DNA of 64,000 nucleotides. Source: Martelella lutilitoris (GTDB lineage Bacteria; Pseudomonadota; Alphaproteobacteria; Rhizobiales; Rhizobiaceae). The DNA is taken from positions 310,001 to 374,000 of the forward strand of contig NZ_VCLB01000006.1 in the NCBI RefSeq assembly GCF_005924265.1. Direction: 5' to 3'. Each line of letters opens with the position of its first letter. Position 1 is the stretch's first letter. The position numbers and the translations under genes are program-made. A model generated the notes under the pieces. It did not search any database. It had not been told where the DNA came from and was given only the letters and a program-made list of their open reading frames with translations. This document shows, piece after piece, positions 27,956 through 38,006 of the stretch.

Positions 27956-28549
27956 ATGAGTATCAATGTGAAACCGTTCCTCGCCACGACCTTTACCGCC
28001 TGCGCCCTGCTTCTGGCGGGCTGCACCACCTATGAACAGCCGCGCAGCCTGCCCGCGCCCTCCCAGCCGCAGGCCCCGCGCACGGCCGTCGACGGCCAGT
28101 GGCTGGACAAGGACGGGATTATCTCCAGCTTCTCCGCCGGCCGGTTCGAGACGCGCACGACGGATTCCAACCAGGTGCTTGCCGTCGGCAGCTATATCGT
28201 CAACGGCAATGTGGTCGAGATCGACGTGACTTCGGTGCTGCGCCAGACCCGTTCGCGCGTCAACTGCGCCATCGCTGCGCCCTATCTGTTGAACTGCACG
28301 CCGAGCCAGGGCGCTCGTTTCTCGCTCTACAAGCCGGCGGCCGCGCCGGTCGGGTTCACGCTCGATGATGCCGCCGCCATGACGGCGAATGCGAGCGGAC
28401 AGCCCATTTCGCCCGGGTCAACCATGCCGTCCCAGCAGATGGGCGCCACCCAGCCGCAGATGCGCAGCCAGACCTATTCCCCGGCCTATCCCGCGGCGAC
28501 GAGCCCCGGCGTCAATTTCTCGGGCCTACAGAGCAGTTCCGACTACTGA
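27956..28549 (+). CDS. omp10: Omp10-like outer-membrane lipoprotein
   Basis: A lipoprotein of 197 residues: a signal sequence with lipobox LLAGC (lipidated Cys23), then a Pro-rich spacer and a domain closely resembling Brucella Omp10 (GQWLDKDGIISSFSAGRFETRTTDSN and later RVNCAIAAPYLLNCTPSQGARFSLYK). It differs from Omp10 by a C-terminal tail of about 70 residues rich in Gln, Ser, Pro and Met (from about 125), likely disordered. It is a single gene with its own terminator. Omp10 is a surface-exposed antigen in Brucella; the function here is structural or unknown. Confidence 0.8.
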   Translation: MSINVKPFLATTFTACALLLAGCTTYEQPRSLPAPSQPQAPRTAVDGQWLDKDGIISSFSAGRFETRTTDSNQVLAVGSYIVNGNVVEIDVTSVLRQTRSRVNCAIAAPYLLNCTPSQGARFSLYKPAAAPVGFTLDDAAAMTANASGQPISPGSTMPSQQMGATQPQMRSQTYSPAYPAATSPGVNFSGLQSSSDY

Positions 28550-28558
28550 CGGAGAGAA

Positions 28559-28584
28559 CGGCGCCTTCAACCCATAAGGCGCCG
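28559..28584 (+). terminator. Hairpin after the omp10-like gene
   Basis: Perfect 9-bp arms CGGCGCCTT and AAGGCGCCG with an 8-base loop, 9 bases after the stop; followed by CCAAAACC rather than a T tract, so strength is uncertain. Confidence 0.55.
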
Positions 28585-28708
28585 CCAAAACCCTCGCATC
28601 CGTCAAATCCGGACTTGACGGCATGCCTAAAATCATCGTCACATTCCATGGCTATACTCGGCACCGGGGCCCAAGCGCCGCGCCCTTTCTTCGAACCAGG
28701 AGTCTGCC

Positions 28709-30322
28709 ATGCATTCCCTTTCCAAAGCCGCCCTGCTCGCGGCTTCCGTGCTGTCGCTTTCGGCCGGCAGCGCGTTTGCCGATTTTCAGTTGAACATCCT
28801 CCATATCAACGACCTGCATTCGCGCATCGAGGCGATCAACAAATATGATTCGACTTGCTCGACCGAAGAAGCCGATGCTGGCGAATGCTTCGGCGGTATT
28901 GCGCGGGTCAAGGCAGCGATCGACGGAAAACGGGCAGAGCTCGAGGGCGAAAACCTTCTGGTGCTTGATGCCGGCGACCAGTTCCAGGGCTCGCTGTTCT
29001 ACACCGAATACAAGGGCGCCCCGATCGCCGAATTCATGAACGGCATCGGCTTTGATGCCATGGCCATCGGCAATCACGAATTCGATGACGGTCCGGAGGA
29101 ACTGCTGAACTTCATCAACGCCATCGAGTTTCCGATTCTTTCGGGGAATACGATCGCTGCGGACGACAGCATCGTCGCCGGCAAGTTCGATGACTATACG
29201 GTTTTTGATTTCAACGGCGAGAAAGTTGCGGTGGTCTCGGTTCTCGCCACGGATACCGGCGAAACATCCTCGCCCGGCGCAAAGATCTCGTTCGAGGACG
29301 AAATCGAATATCTGAAGAAGGCCGTCCCGGAAATCGAGGCTGAGGGCGTCAACAAGATCATCCTGCTCTCCCATGTCGGCTACAAGCGCGACCAGGAGAT
29401 TGCAGCAGCGGTTGACGGCATTGACGTGATCGTCGGCGGCCACAGCCACACGCTCCTTTCCAGCACGGATGAAGATGCCGCAGGCCCCTACCCGACGATG
29501 GTCGCCAACCCGTCCGGCGAAGAGGTTCCGGTCGTCACCGCCTATGCCTATTCCAAATATCTCGGCGACCTCGCCGTCACCTTCGACGATGACGGCAAGG
29601 TAACGGATGTCTCCGGCGCCCCCATCCTGCTCGACGCATCGGTTACGCCCGACGAGGCCTTTGCCGCGCGCGTTCAGGAACTCGATGCCCCGCTTGAGGA
29701 ACTCAAGCAGCAGGAAGTCGGCGAATCGACAGCTGTCATCATCGGCGACCGCAACGTCTGCCGCGCCGAGGAATGCCCGATGGGCAATCTCGTCGCCGAT
29801 GCCATGCTGGAGCGGGTTGCCGACCAGGGCATTACCATCGCCATCCAGAACGGCGGCGGCGTGCGCGCCTCGATCGATGAAGGCGTCGTCACCATGGGCG
29901 AAGTGCTGACCGTGCTTCCCTTCCAGAACACGATCGCCACCTTCCAGCTCAAGGGCTCCGACATTGTTGCCGCGCTGGAGAACGGCCTCTCCAAAATCGA
30001 GGAGGGCGCCGGGCGCTACCCGCAGGTCTCCGGGCTCAAATACACCTATGACGCCAGCAAGGAGCCGGGGAGCCGCGTGGTATCCGTTGAGGTCGAAACC
30101 GGCGAGGATGAGTTCGCCCCCATCGATCCCGACACGGTCTACGGCGTCGTCACCAACAACTATATGCGCGGCGGCGGCGACGGCTATGCGGTCTTCGCCG
30201 AAAAGGGCATGAACGCCTATGACTTCGGCCCGAACCTGGAAGAGGCCGTTGCCGAATATCTCGGCGAGAACAGCCCTTATACGCCCTATGTGGATGGCCG
30301 CATCACCAATGTCGCCAAATAA
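28709..30322 (+). CDS. Periplasmic 5'-nucleotidase / metallophosphatase (UshA-like)
   Basis: A secreted enzyme of 537 residues that removes phosphate from nucleotides or related esters. After a signal peptide (cleavage after AFA, near 25) the metallophosphatase core shows the metal ligands in order: ILHINDLHSR, LDAGDQFQGS, GNHEFDDG, LLSHVGYKRD, GGHSHTLL. The C-terminal 5_nucleotid_C domain (from about 345) has CPMGNLVADAMLE, the substrate loop QNGGGVRASID and NYMRGGGDGY. An extra Cys pair near the N terminus (STCSTEEADAGEC) is compatible with a disulphide. The CAGGAG site fits the ATG. A single gene with its own terminator. Confidence 0.92.
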   Translation: MHSLSKAALLAASVLSLSAGSAFADFQLNILHINDLHSRIEAINKYDSTCSTEEADAGECFGGIARVKAAIDGKRAELEGENLLVLDAGDQFQGSLFYTEYKGAPIAEFMNGIGFDAMAIGNHEFDDGPEELLNFINAIEFPILSGNTIAADDSIVAGKFDDYTVFDFNGEKVAVVSVLATDTGETSSPGAKISFEDEIEYLKKAVPEIEAEGVNKIILLSHVGYKRDQEIAAAVDGIDVIVGGHSHTLLSSTDEDAAGPYPTMVANPSGEEVPVVTAYAYSKYLGDLAVTFDDDGKVTDVSGAPILLDASVTPDEAFAARVQELDAPLEELKQQEVGESTAVIIGDRNVCRAEECPMGNLVADAMLERVADQGITIAIQNGGGVRASIDEGVVTMGEVLTVLPFQNTIATFQLKGSDIVAALENGLSKIEEGAGRYPQVSGLKYTYDASKEPGSRVVSVEVETGEDEFAPIDPDTVYGVVTNNYMRGGGDGYAVFAEKGMNAYDFGPNLEEAVAEYLGENSPYTPYVDGRITNVAK

Positions 30323-30346
30323 GGCTTCAATCTGAAAGCGCCCAGG

Positions 30347-30367
30347 CGGCCCGGCATTGTCGGGCCG
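30347..30367 (+). terminator. Rho-independent terminator after the nucleotidase gene
   Basis: Arms CGGCCCG (30347-30353) and CGGGCCG (30361-30367) around a 7-base loop, followed by TTTGCTTTTT, 24 bases after the stop. Confidence 0.85.
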
Positions 30368-30498
30368 TTTGCTTTTTCGCGAAGCGATGCAGCAATCTCG
30401 TGGTCTGGCGGGGCATGGGCTTCGTATCTATATAGGGCGAAAGGTCCGGCGCCATCTCGAAGAAATCGGACCCCATGAAACGGAACCGGGAAAGATCA

Positions 30499-31536
30499 AT
30501 GTCTGAAATGCATGCCGCCTGGCCGGACAACCACCCAAGCGTCGCCTTCGGCAAGGTCGGCGTCCTGCTGGTCAATCTCGGAACGCCGGACGGCACCGAC
30601 AAGAAGTCGATGCGCCGCTATCTGGAAGAGTTCCTGACCGACAAGCGGGTGATCGAATGGCCGAAGGCGCTCTGGTATCCGATCCTTTACGGCATCGTTC
30701 TCAATCGTCGCCCGGCGAAGGTGGGCGAGGCCTATGAGCTGATCTGGAACAAGGAACAGAATGAGAGCTTTCTGCGCACCTACACAAGGAGCCAGGCGGA
30801 AAAGCTCGCGGGACAGTACGCAGGCACCGAGAACCTGGTGATCGACTGGGCGATGCGCTACGGCCAGCCCTCGATCCCCGCCCGCATCGAGGCGCTGAAG
30901 GCGGCGGGCTGCGAACGCATTCTCCTCTTTCCGCTCTACCCGCAATATGCCGCCTCGACCACGGCCACGGTCAACGACAAGGCGTTCCAGACATTGCTCG
31001 ACATGCGCTGGCAGCCGGCATTGCGCACCGTGCCCCCCTATCACGACGATCCGGTCTATATCGACGCGCTGGCGCAGTCGGTGACCGACCATCTGGAAAC
31101 GCTCGACTGGGAACCGGAGATTATCATCGCCTCCTTCCACGGCATTCCGCAATCCTATTTCAAGAAGGGCGACCCCTATCACTGCCAGTGCCAGAAGACG
31201 GCGCGGCTCCTGCGCGAAAGGCTCGGCCTCTCGAAGGACAGGCTGATGATCACCTTCCAGTCCCGCTTCGGGCCGGAGGAATGGCTGCAACCCTATACGG
31301 ACAAGACGGTCGAAGGCCTGCCGAAAAAGGGCGTGAAGCGGATCGCCGTGATCAATCCCGGCTTCGTCTCCGACTGTCTGGAAACGCTGGAAGAGATCGG
31401 CGAGCAGGCGCGCGAAAGCTTTCTCGAGCATGGCGGCGAGAAATTCACGCATATTCCCTGTCTCAACGATACGCCCCTCGGCATGCGGGTGATCGAACAT
31501 GTGGTGAAGCGCGAGCTTCGCGGCTGGCTGGAATAG
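30499..31536 (+). CDS. hemH: Ferrochelatase
   Basis: Inserts ferrous iron into protoporphyrin IX, the last step of haem synthesis. The protein is 345 residues from this start, near the family norm. Signatures: VGVLLVNLGTPDGTDKKSMRRYLEEFL at the N terminus, ILLFPLYPQYAASTTAT, the active-site ASFHGIPQSY with the catalytic His, and a final NPGFVSDCLETLEEI. The ATG at 30499 gives the expected short N terminus and has GGGAAAG nearby; an in-frame ATG at 30475 would add eight basic residues and cannot be excluded. Confidence 0.93.
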   Translation: MSEMHAAWPDNHPSVAFGKVGVLLVNLGTPDGTDKKSMRRYLEEFLTDKRVIEWPKALWYPILYGIVLNRRPAKVGEAYELIWNKEQNESFLRTYTRSQAEKLAGQYAGTENLVIDWAMRYGQPSIPARIEALKAAGCERILLFPLYPQYAASTTATVNDKAFQTLLDMRWQPALRTVPPYHDDPVYIDALAQSVTDHLETLDWEPEIIIASFHGIPQSYFKKGDPYHCQCQKTARLLRERLGLSKDRLMITFQSRFGPEEWLQPYTDKTVEGLPKKGVKRIAVINPGFVSDCLETLEEIGEQARESFLEHGGEKFTHIPCLNDTPLGMRVIEHVVKRELRGWLE

Positions 31537-31634
31537 ACCGGGCGCAGAGATGAAAAAGACACGCAAAGCGTGTTTCCCTATGATAAGAACAACAAGGCAC
31601 CACCACCTTCGGCCGGTGCACGGGAGGAAATGAC

Positions 31635-32630
31635 ATGGCTGCACTGACCGGATTTTCCGTCACGATCATCATTCTGGCGATCCTGATCCTTCTGACGCTC
31701 TTTGCCGGCATCAAGACCGTGCCGCAGGGCTATGGCTACACGGTGGAGCGCTTCGGCCGCTATACCCGCACGCTGACACCCGGTCTCAACCTGATCATCC
31801 CCTTCATCGATCGCATCGGCAAGCGCATCAACATCATGGAGCAGGTGCTCGATGTGCCCGAACAGGAGGTGATCACCCGCGACAATGCCAGCGTCGAGGC
31901 AGACGCGGTCGCCTTCTACCAGATCCTCAATCCGGCAAGCGCGGCCTACCAGGTCGCCAATCTGGAAATGGCGATCCTCAACCTGACCATGACCAATATC
32001 CGCTCGGTCATGGGATCGATGGACCTCGACGAACTGCTCTCCAACCGCGATTCGATCAATGAGCGGCTTTTGCGCGTCGTCGACCTCGCCGTCGAACCCT
32101 GGGGCGTGAAGGTCACCCGTATCGAAATCAAGGACATTCGCCCGCCGACCGACCTCGTGGAGGCCATGGGCCGGCAGATGAAGGCCGAGCGCGAGAAACG
32201 CGCCCAGATCCTTGAAGCCGAGGGCAGCAAGACGGCGCAGATCCTGCGCTCGGAAGGCTCAAAACAGTCCGCCATTCTGGAAGCCGAGGGCGAGCGGGAA
32301 GCCGCCTTCCGCGAGGCGGAAGCGCGCGAGCGACTGGCGGAAGCCGAGGCGAATGCGACCCGCTCAGTGTCTCTGGCAATCGCCGAAGGCGATATTGCCG
32401 CGATCAACTACTTCGTCGCGCAGAAATACACCGAAGCCATGGCCTCGATCGGCACGGCGAAGAACGCCAAGATCGTGCTGATGCCGATGGAGGCATCATC
32501 GCTGATCGGTTCTCTCGGCGGTATCGGCGCGATTGCCAAGGAGGTCTTCGGCGCGGATGGCGACGGATCGAACGAGCCGACGGCGCGGCGCTCGACGCCT
32601 TCGGTGCGATCCGGCAACTCGGAAAGCTGA
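31635..32630 (+). CDS. SPFH/stomatin-like membrane protein (QmcA family)
   Basis: 331 residues: one N-terminal membrane anchor (about 6-26), then a band-7/SPFH domain ([37 protein letters not shown]) and a long heptad-rich helix (about 180-260, rich in Glu, Ala and Lys), as in QmcA/paraslipin proteins. These form large membrane-associated oligomers involved in quality control, often with the FtsH protease. It is 6 bases upstream of an NfeD gene, its standard partner. The ribosome site GGGAGG precedes the ATG. Confidence 0.9.
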   Translation: MAALTGFSVTIIILAILILLTLFAGIKTVPQGYGYTVERFGRYTRTLTPGLNLIIPFIDRIGKRINIMEQVLDVPEQEVITRDNASVEADAVAFYQILNPASAAYQVANLEMAILNLTMTNIRSVMGSMDLDELLSNRDSINERLLRVVDLAVEPWGVKVTRIEIKDIRPPTDLVEAMGRQMKAEREKRAQILEAEGSKTAQILRSEGSKQSAILEAEGEREAAFREAEARERLAEAEANATRSVSLAIAEGDIAAINYFVAQKYTEAMASIGTAKNAKIVLMPMEASSLIGSLGGIGAIAKEVFGADGDGSNEPTARRSTPSVRSGNSES

Positions 32631-32636
32631 CCGACG

Positions 32637-33110
32637 ATGGAGCCGATGCTTGACTTCTTCACCGCTGCAGGCCCCTGGGGCTGGTTCATCGCCGGCCTTC
32701 TGTTGCTGGTCGCGGAGCTGATCCTGCCCGGCGTTTTTCTGATGTGGGTCGGCATCGCAGCCATCATCCTCGGCGCGCTCTCTCTCGCCTTCTGGCCCTT
32801 CGGGTTCTGGGGCTGGCAATTGCAGGTGCTGCTGTTTGCCGTCCTTTCCGTCATCGCCATTCTCGTGGGGCGAAAAATTCTGAAGAACCGGGAGACGACC
32901 TCGGACGAGCCGCTGCTCAACCAGCGCGCGGCAAGCCTTGTCGGCCGCACGGCCATCGTCATCGACGCCATTACCGACGGACGCGGACGCATCAAGCTCG
33001 ATGATACGCTCTGGGTCGTGGAAGGGCCGGACCTGCCGGAAGGCGCCCATGTGCGCATCGTCTCCGGCGACGGTCGCAGGCTGACGGTCGCGCCGGTCGA
33101 AGCCCCGTGA
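32637..33110 (+). CDS. NfeD-family membrane protein
   Basis: 157 residues with two or three hydrophobic helices (about 14-35, 40-60, 62-82) followed by a small soluble OB-fold domain (about 95-155, LVGRTAIVIDAITDGRGRIKLDDTLW, ending VRIVSGDGRRLTV). This is the short NfeD form, without the protease part, that always pairs with an SPFH protein; it is adjacent here and surely co-transcribed. The OB domain is thought to contact the SPFH ring. Confidence 0.9.
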   Translation: MEPMLDFFTAAGPWGWFIAGLLLLVAELILPGVFLMWVGIAAIILGALSLAFWPFGFWGWQLQVLLFAVLSVIAILVGRKILKNRETTSDEPLLNQRAASLVGRTAIVIDAITDGRGRIKLDDTLWVVEGPDLPEGAHVRIVSGDGRRLTVAPVEAP

Positions 33111-33116
33111 GGCGCG

Positions 33117-34112
33117 TTAAGCCGCGCCGATCCTGAGAAAATCGTGGAAATGAACGATGCCGACCGGATGGTTGTCTTCGTCGACCACCATCAGCGCCGA
33201 GATATTGTGCTTGTGGATCAGCGCCAGCGCGCCCGAGACCATCATCGTTTGCCGAACCGTTTTCGGCCCGGCCGTCATCACGTCATCGACGGCGAGCGCG
33301 CTCATGTCGCGGGAAAGATTGCGCGCCAGGTCGCCATCAGTGACGATGCCGGCCAGACGCCCGTCATCATCGATGACGCCGACGCAGCCGAAACGGCGCT
33401 TGGAAAGCTCCATGATCGCTTCCGGCAGCGGCGTGCCTGTGCGCACCAGCGGGATTTCCTCGCCCACATGCATGATGTCGGCCACATGCGAAAGCAGCGC
33501 CCCGAGCTTGCCGCCCGGGTGATAGACCTTGAAATCAACGGCGGAGAAGCCACGCACCTCGAGAAGGGCAATCGCCAGCGCATCGCCGATTGCCAACTGC
33601 ATGGTCGTCGAGGTCGTCGGCGCAAGTCCCAGCGGACAGGCCTCTTCCGCCTTCGGCAGAGAGAGTACGACATCAGCGGCAAGCGCCAGAGAGGATTGCT
33701 TCCCGGCCGTGATGGCGATCAGCGGGATGGCGAAGCGACGGGTATAGGCGACAAGCGCCGTCAGTTCGCTGCTTTCCCCGCTCCAGGACAGCGCGACGAC
33801 CGCGTCCTTCTGGGCGATCATCCCCATGTCGCCGTGATTGGCCTCGGCCGGGTGCACGAAGAAGGCCGGCGTTCCGGTTGAGGCGAAGGTGGCGGCGATC
33901 TTGGTGCCGACATGGCCGCTCTTGCCGACGCCCGAGACGATCACATGGCCTTGCGTTTGCCTGAGCAAGGCGACGGCCTTTTCAAAGGGCTCGCCCAGCC
34001 CGTTTTCAAGCGCCTCGGCAAGCGCGTCGAGCCCCTTCTTCTCGAACGCCAGCGTTCTCAAGGCGGAAAGGGTCGCATCACCTGCGTCGGTCTTGTCAGT
34101 CGTCTCGTCCAT
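33117..34112 (-). CDS. kpsF: Arabinose-5-phosphate isomerase, KpsF/GutQ family
   Basis: A cytoplasmic enzyme of 331 residues that converts ribulose-5-phosphate to arabinose-5-phosphate for KDO and lipopolysaccharide synthesis. An N-terminal SIS sugar-isomerase domain (about 40-175; VIVSGVGKSGHVGTKIAATF, HPAEANHGDMG, ALSWSGESSEL) is followed by two CBS motifs (about 205-325; FGCVGVIDDDGRLAGIVTDGDLAR and NISALMVVDEDNHPVGIVHFHD). The length equals that of KdsD/KpsF. It is convergent with NfeD (6-base gap). Confidence 0.92.
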   Translation of the reverse strand: MDETTDKTDAGDATLSALRTLAFEKKGLDALAEALENGLGEPFEKAVALLRQTQGHVIVSGVGKSGHVGTKIAATFASTGTPAFFVHPAEANHGDMGMIAQKDAVVALSWSGESSELTALVAYTRRFAIPLIAITAGKQSSLALAADVVLSLPKAEEACPLGLAPTTSTTMQLAIGDALAIALLEVRGFSAVDFKVYHPGGKLGALLSHVADIMHVGEEIPLVRTGTPLPEAIMELSKRRFGCVGVIDDDGRLAGIVTDGDLARNLSRDMSALAVDDVMTAGPKTVRQTMMVSGALALIHKHNISALMVVDEDNHPVGIVHFHDFLRIGAA

Positions 34113-34186
34113 GCACCGCTGTTAGCGCCTTTGGGTTTCGCAATCAATAGAACAATCGCCTTGGAGCTGGCAGCACGCAGCGCCCG

Positions 34187-35020
34187 TCATCCGGCCTCCG
34201 GCAGGCCGGCCTTTCGCCGCATCCAGTCGTGCGCCAGACCGGGCCAGGCGCCTTGCGTGCCGTCGAGCGACCGCAGGGCGAAGCCATGCGGCGCATCGGC
34301 AAAGACATGCAGGTCAACGTCGAGCTCCAGAGCGGAGGCCGTTTCTGCAAAATTGAGAGCATGCCGCAGCGGCACGGAGCGGTCATGCGCCGCATAGGCG
34401 AGAAACACCGGAATCTTTGGCAGGCCACGGGGGTGCTCGGCAAGCCCGATCGGCCAGTCGTCATAGAAATCCTGCTTTTCGACCGGCGGATAATCCGGCT
34501 TGCCGTGCGGGAACTTGTGGGCGCGGTGGTTGGCGTTGATCGGCGCATAGCAGATCAAGGCGCCAGCCGCTTTCAACCGGTGCGGCTGGCAGGCCATGAC
34601 GCCAGCCAGATGCCCGCCGGAGGACAGGCCGAAATGGAAGAGCGGCAAGTTGCTTTGCGCACCGGCAAGGTAATCGAGCGCCAGCAATCCGTCTTCAAGC
34701 GCAATGTCCTTCCGATAGCGCCCGCCCTTGCCGTCATCAGCGCCCGGCAGCCGGTGAATGAGGAGATTGACCTCGATCCCGAGCCCGTTCAGCCAGGCGG
34801 CCACCTCCGGCCCCTCCTTGTCATAGACGATCTTAGTATATCCGCCCCCGGCATAGAGCAGCACGCGCGCGCGGGCTGCCTTCGCGCGCCAGACGTGAAG
34901 CTCCGGGCGGTGAACCGTGGTGAATTGCCGGTCAGGCCGCTCGCCCTCGAGCCGGTTTTCAGGGCCTTCGCCAAGCGCAATGATGACCGGTTCGGTTAAG
35001 TTTGGTGATGACATGTTCAT
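34187..35020 (-). CDS. Alpha/beta hydrolase (esterase/lipase-like)
   Basis: 277 residues with an alpha/beta-hydrolase fold. Visible are the oxyanion region YAGGGY, the nucleophile elbow GLSSGGHLAG (Ser), the acid in YAAHDRSVP and the catalytic His in FADAPHGFA, in the right order. It resembles acetyl-xylan-esterase-like or BD-FAE hydrolases. The ATG at 35020 is used; a TTG ten codons earlier is less likely. The substrate is unknown. It lies between kpsF and galU on the same strand with loose spacing, and no operon is implied. Confidence 0.78.
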   Translation of the reverse strand: MNMSSPNLTEPVIIALGEGPENRLEGERPDRQFTTVHRPELHVWRAKAARARVLLYAGGGYTKIVYDKEGPEVAAWLNGLGIEVNLLIHRLPGADDGKGGRYRKDIALEDGLLALDYLAGAQSNLPLFHFGLSSGGHLAGVMACQPHRLKAAGALICYAPINANHRAHKFPHGKPDYPPVEKQDFYDDWPIGLAEHPRGLPKIPVFLAYAAHDRSVPLRHALNFAETASALELDVDLHVFADAPHGFALRSLDGTQGAWPGLAHDWMRRKAGLPEAG

Positions 35021-35097
35021 ACTTTCGGCACCAAAAAGGGCGACGCTCAAGCGCGCCGCCCGGTATAACTCGCAAGGCGTCGCAGCGCCCTTTCCGG

Positions 35098-35985
35098 CTA
35101 TTTCAGCGCGGCGATCAGCGCCTTGAGCTCGTCCTCGACCTTCGGGCGGATGTCGTCGCGCTTCAGCGCCAGCGCCACATTGGCGATGATGAAGCCTTCC
35201 TTGGAGCCGCAGTCGAAGGTCTGGCCGTCAAACTTGTAGCCGTAGAAATCCTGCTGCTGCGCCAGTTTCAGCATGCCGTCGGTCAGTTGGATCTCGTTGC
35301 CGGCGCCGCGCTCAAGGGTTTCCAGAATCGGAAAGATCTCCGGCTGCAGGATGTAACGGCCGTTGATGAAGTAGTTGGAGGGCGCCGTCCCCTTCTCCGG
35401 CTTCTCGATCATCTCGGTGATCTTGAAGCCATTGCCAACAGCCTCGCCGACGCCAACGATACCGTATTTGTGCGCAAGCTCGGGATCGCATTCCTCGACG
35501 GAGACGACATTGCCGCCGGCGACATCATAGACTTCCATCATGCCCTTCAGGCAGGGCTTTTCGGCTTCCATCACCATGTCGGGCAGGATCAGCGCAAATG
35601 GTTCTGGCCCGACAATCTCGCGGGCGCACCACACGGCATGGCCAAGCCCGTGCGGTTCCTGCTGACGTGTGAAGGTCGCCGTGCCGGCAGCCGGCAGCAT
35701 GTCTGCAAGCAGGCTCAGTTCGGCGTTCTTGTTTCGGGCCTTCAGCGTGCTTTCGAGCTCGTACTGGATATCGAAATAATCTTCGATGACGTGCTTGTTG
35801 CGGCCGGTGATGAAGACGAAATGATCGATCCCCGCCTCGATCGCCTCATCGACGACATACTGGACAATCGGCTTGTCGACGACCGGAAGCATCTCTTTCG
35901 GCACAACCTTTGTGGCGGGCAGGAACCGCGTTCCCAGACCTGCAACCGGCAGAACCGCCTTGCGAACCTTCTTATGCTGAACCAA
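35098..35985 (-). CDS. galU: UTP-glucose-1-phosphate uridylyltransferase
   Basis: Makes UDP-glucose for exopolysaccharide, LPS and glucan synthesis (ExoN in Sinorhizobium). 295 residues with the nucleotidyltransferase signature [17 protein letters not shown] (9-25), [21 protein letters not shown], and the C-terminal [11 protein letters not shown]. The start is a TTG: no upstream ATG exists in frame, and the AGAGGAGAGG ribosome site is well placed five bases ahead. The 160-base upstream gap is notably AT-rich for this genome, consistent with its own promoter. Confidence 0.93.
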   Translation of the reverse strand: MVQHKKVRKAVLPVAGLGTRFLPATKVVPKEMLPVVDKPIVQYVVDEAIEAGIDHFVFITGRNKHVIEDYFDIQYELESTLKARNKNAELSLLADMLPAAGTATFTRQQEPHGLGHAVWCAREIVGPEPFALILPDMVMEAEKPCLKGMMEVYDVAGGNVVSVEECDPELAHKYGIVGVGEAVGNGFKITEMIEKPEKGTAPSNYFINGRYILQPEIFPILETLERGAGNEIQLTDGMLKLAQQQDFYGYKFDGQTFDCGSKEGFIIANVALALKRDDIRPKVEDELKALIAALK

Positions 35986-36145
35986 GACCCTCTCCTCTGA
36001 TGACTAAAATAAACAAAGTTTCACTCAAGTATGGAATAGGTCTAACAAGATGCAATAGAGAGGGCAATCCGACAACCGCCCCCATGCCGCATTTTCCGGC
36101 GGGGGCCGCGACGTCGCGCCGCAGCCCGCCATTTGTTCAGCGTTT

Positions 36146-37600
36146 TCAGCGCGGCAGCAGGGTCTCGCCCATCAGGGCAAGGTCGATCGAACGGGCCGCC
36201 TGGCGACCTTCGCGGATCGCCCAGACCACGAGCGACTGGCCGCGCCGGACGTCGCCTGCGGTCCAGAACCTGTCCACCGACGTCTTGTAGTCATCGTCAT
36301 TGGCGACGACATTCACCGAACCGCGACGGTCGGTGTTGAGCGTGAGCCGGCCTTCAAGCTCGGCAAGCACGCCGGTCTTCAATGGACCGCGGAAGCCGAT
36401 CGCGATAAAGGCGAGGTCAGCCTTGATGACAAACTCCGTGCCGGCGATCGGCTGACGCTTCTCGTCCACATGGCAGCATTTCACGCCGGTGAGGATCCCG
36501 TCCTCTCCAACGAATTCCAGCGTCGCCACCTGGAATTCGCGCACCGCGCCCTCGGCCTGGGAGGAGGAGGTGCGCATCTTGGTGGCCCAGAACGGCCAGA
36601 CGGCAAGCTTGTCTTCCTTTTCCGGCGGCTGCGGGCGGATATCGAGCTGGGTCACCTTGACAGCGCCCTGACGGAAGGCCGTGCCCACGCAGTCAGACGC
36701 GGTGTCGCCGCCGCCGACAACGACGACATGCTTGCCGCCGGCGAGGATAGGCTCGGACGGCCATCCGGTGCTGTCGATGTTCTCGCGTCCGACGCGCTTG
36801 TTCTGCTGCACCAGGAAGGGCATGGCATCGTAAACGCCGTGCAGATCGCCGCCGCCAATGCCGGAAGCGCGCGGCGTTTCGGAGCCGCCGCAGTAAAGCA
36901 CGGCGTCATATTCGGCGAGCAGATCGTCGACCTTCACATCGACACCGACATTGACGCCGCAGCGGAATTCGACCCCCTCCCCGCGCATCTGTTCAACACG
37001 GCGATCGATGAAGTTCTTCTCCATCTTGAAGTCGGGAATACCGTAACGCAGCAGGCCGCCGGGCTTCGTCTCGCGCTCGAACACCACAACATCATGGCCA
37101 GCCCGGCCGAGCTGCTGGGCAGCCGACATGCCGGCGGGTCCAGAACCGATCACGGCAACCTTCTTGCCGGTCTTGGTCGTTGCCGGACGCGGCACGATGT
37201 AGCCCAGTTCATAGGCCTTGTCGGCGATCGCCTGTTCGATCGTCTTGATCGAGACCGGGATGTCCTCGAGGTTCAGCGTGCAGGCCTCCTCGCAAGGCGC
37301 CGGGCACACGCGACCGGTGAACTCCGGAAAATTGTTGGTCGAATGCAGGTTGGCAATCGCCTCTTTCCAGTTGCCGCTATAGACCAGATCGTTCCAGTCC
37401 GGGATCTGGTTGTGGATCGGACAGCCTGTCGGACCATGGCAATAGGGAATGCCGCAATCCATGCAGCGTGCCGCCTGTTTCTGCACTTCCGGGTCCGACA
37501 TCGGGATGGTGAATTCGCGGAAATGGCGAATGCGGTCGGAGGCCGGCTGATACTTCGCAACCTGCCGGTCGATTTCCATGAAACCTGTAACTTTACCCAT
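36146..37600 (-). CDS. gltD: Glutamate synthase small subunit
   Basis: The NADPH-dependent FAD subunit of GOGAT, 484 residues, which supplies electrons to GltB. The N-terminal cysteine clusters ([29 protein letters not shown]) bind iron-sulphur centres. The FAD loop is [19 protein letters not shown] (about 150) and the NADPH loop is [15 protein letters not shown] (about 287). It lies 13 bases after ybjQ and is separated from gltB by about 1.1 kb carrying vapBC and ybjQ, whereas the two glt genes are normally close. Confidence 0.95.
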   Translation of the reverse strand: MGKVTGFMEIDRQVAKYQPASDRIRHFREFTIPMSDPEVQKQAARCMDCGIPYCHGPTGCPIHNQIPDWNDLVYSGNWKEAIANLHSTNNFPEFTGRVCPAPCEEACTLNLEDIPVSIKTIEQAIADKAYELGYIVPRPATTKTGKKVAVIGSGPAGMSAAQQLGRAGHDVVVFERETKPGGLLRYGIPDFKMEKNFIDRRVEQMRGEGVEFRCGVNVGVDVKVDDLLAEYDAVLYCGGSETPRASGIGGGDLHGVYDAMPFLVQQNKRVGRENIDSTGWPSEPILAGGKHVVVVGGGDTASDCVGTAFRQGAVKVTQLDIRPQPPEKEDKLAVWPFWATKMRTSSSQAEGAVREFQVATLEFVGEDGILTGVKCCHVDEKRQPIAGTEFVIKADLAFIAIGFRGPLKTGVLAELEGRLTLNTDRRGSVNVVANDDDYKTSVDRFWTAGDVRRGQSLVVWAIREGRQAARSIDLALMGETLLPR

Positions 37601-37613
37601 GACTTTCCCTGAA

Positions 37614-37937
37614 TTACTCGATGACGACAGCGGTGCCGGAGACCGATACCATCAGCATGGTTCCGCTGCCGGAAGTGATGTTTTCATAGTCGAGGTCAAT
37701 CCCGACAATCGCATTGGCGCCGAGGCCTTGGGCCATCTTCTCGGCCTCGGCAAAAGCCGTCTCGCGGGCCTCCGCGAGCGATTCCTCGTAGGCCGACGAC
37801 CGCCCGCCGACGATATCGCGAAAGCTCGCACGGATATCCCGGAAGATATTGGCCCCGATGATCGCCTCTCCCGTCACCACGCCCTTGTATTCGACAATCT
37901 TGCGGCCCTCGACCGCCGGCGTTGTCGTCATCAGCAT
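37614..37937 (-). CDS. YbjQ/UPF0145-family protein
   Basis: A small protein of 107 residues with the heavy-metal-binding-like YbjQ fold: [36 protein letters not shown] followed by [15 protein letters not shown]. The length is exactly that of the family, which forms pentameric rings of unknown function. It is tightly linked to gltD and is probably co-transcribed with it. Confidence 0.9.
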   Translation of the reverse strand: MLMTTTPAVEGRKIVEYKGVVTGEAIIGANIFRDIRASFRDIVGGRSSAYEESLAEARETAFAEAEKMAQGLGANAIVGIDLDYENITSGSGTMLMVSVSGTAVVIE

Positions 37938-38006
37938 GTCCGATCCCTCACTCTTATGACCCGCGTCCTTGACCGCCGGAGCCTGTTGAAGTGGTTCATT
38001 TGCCCT

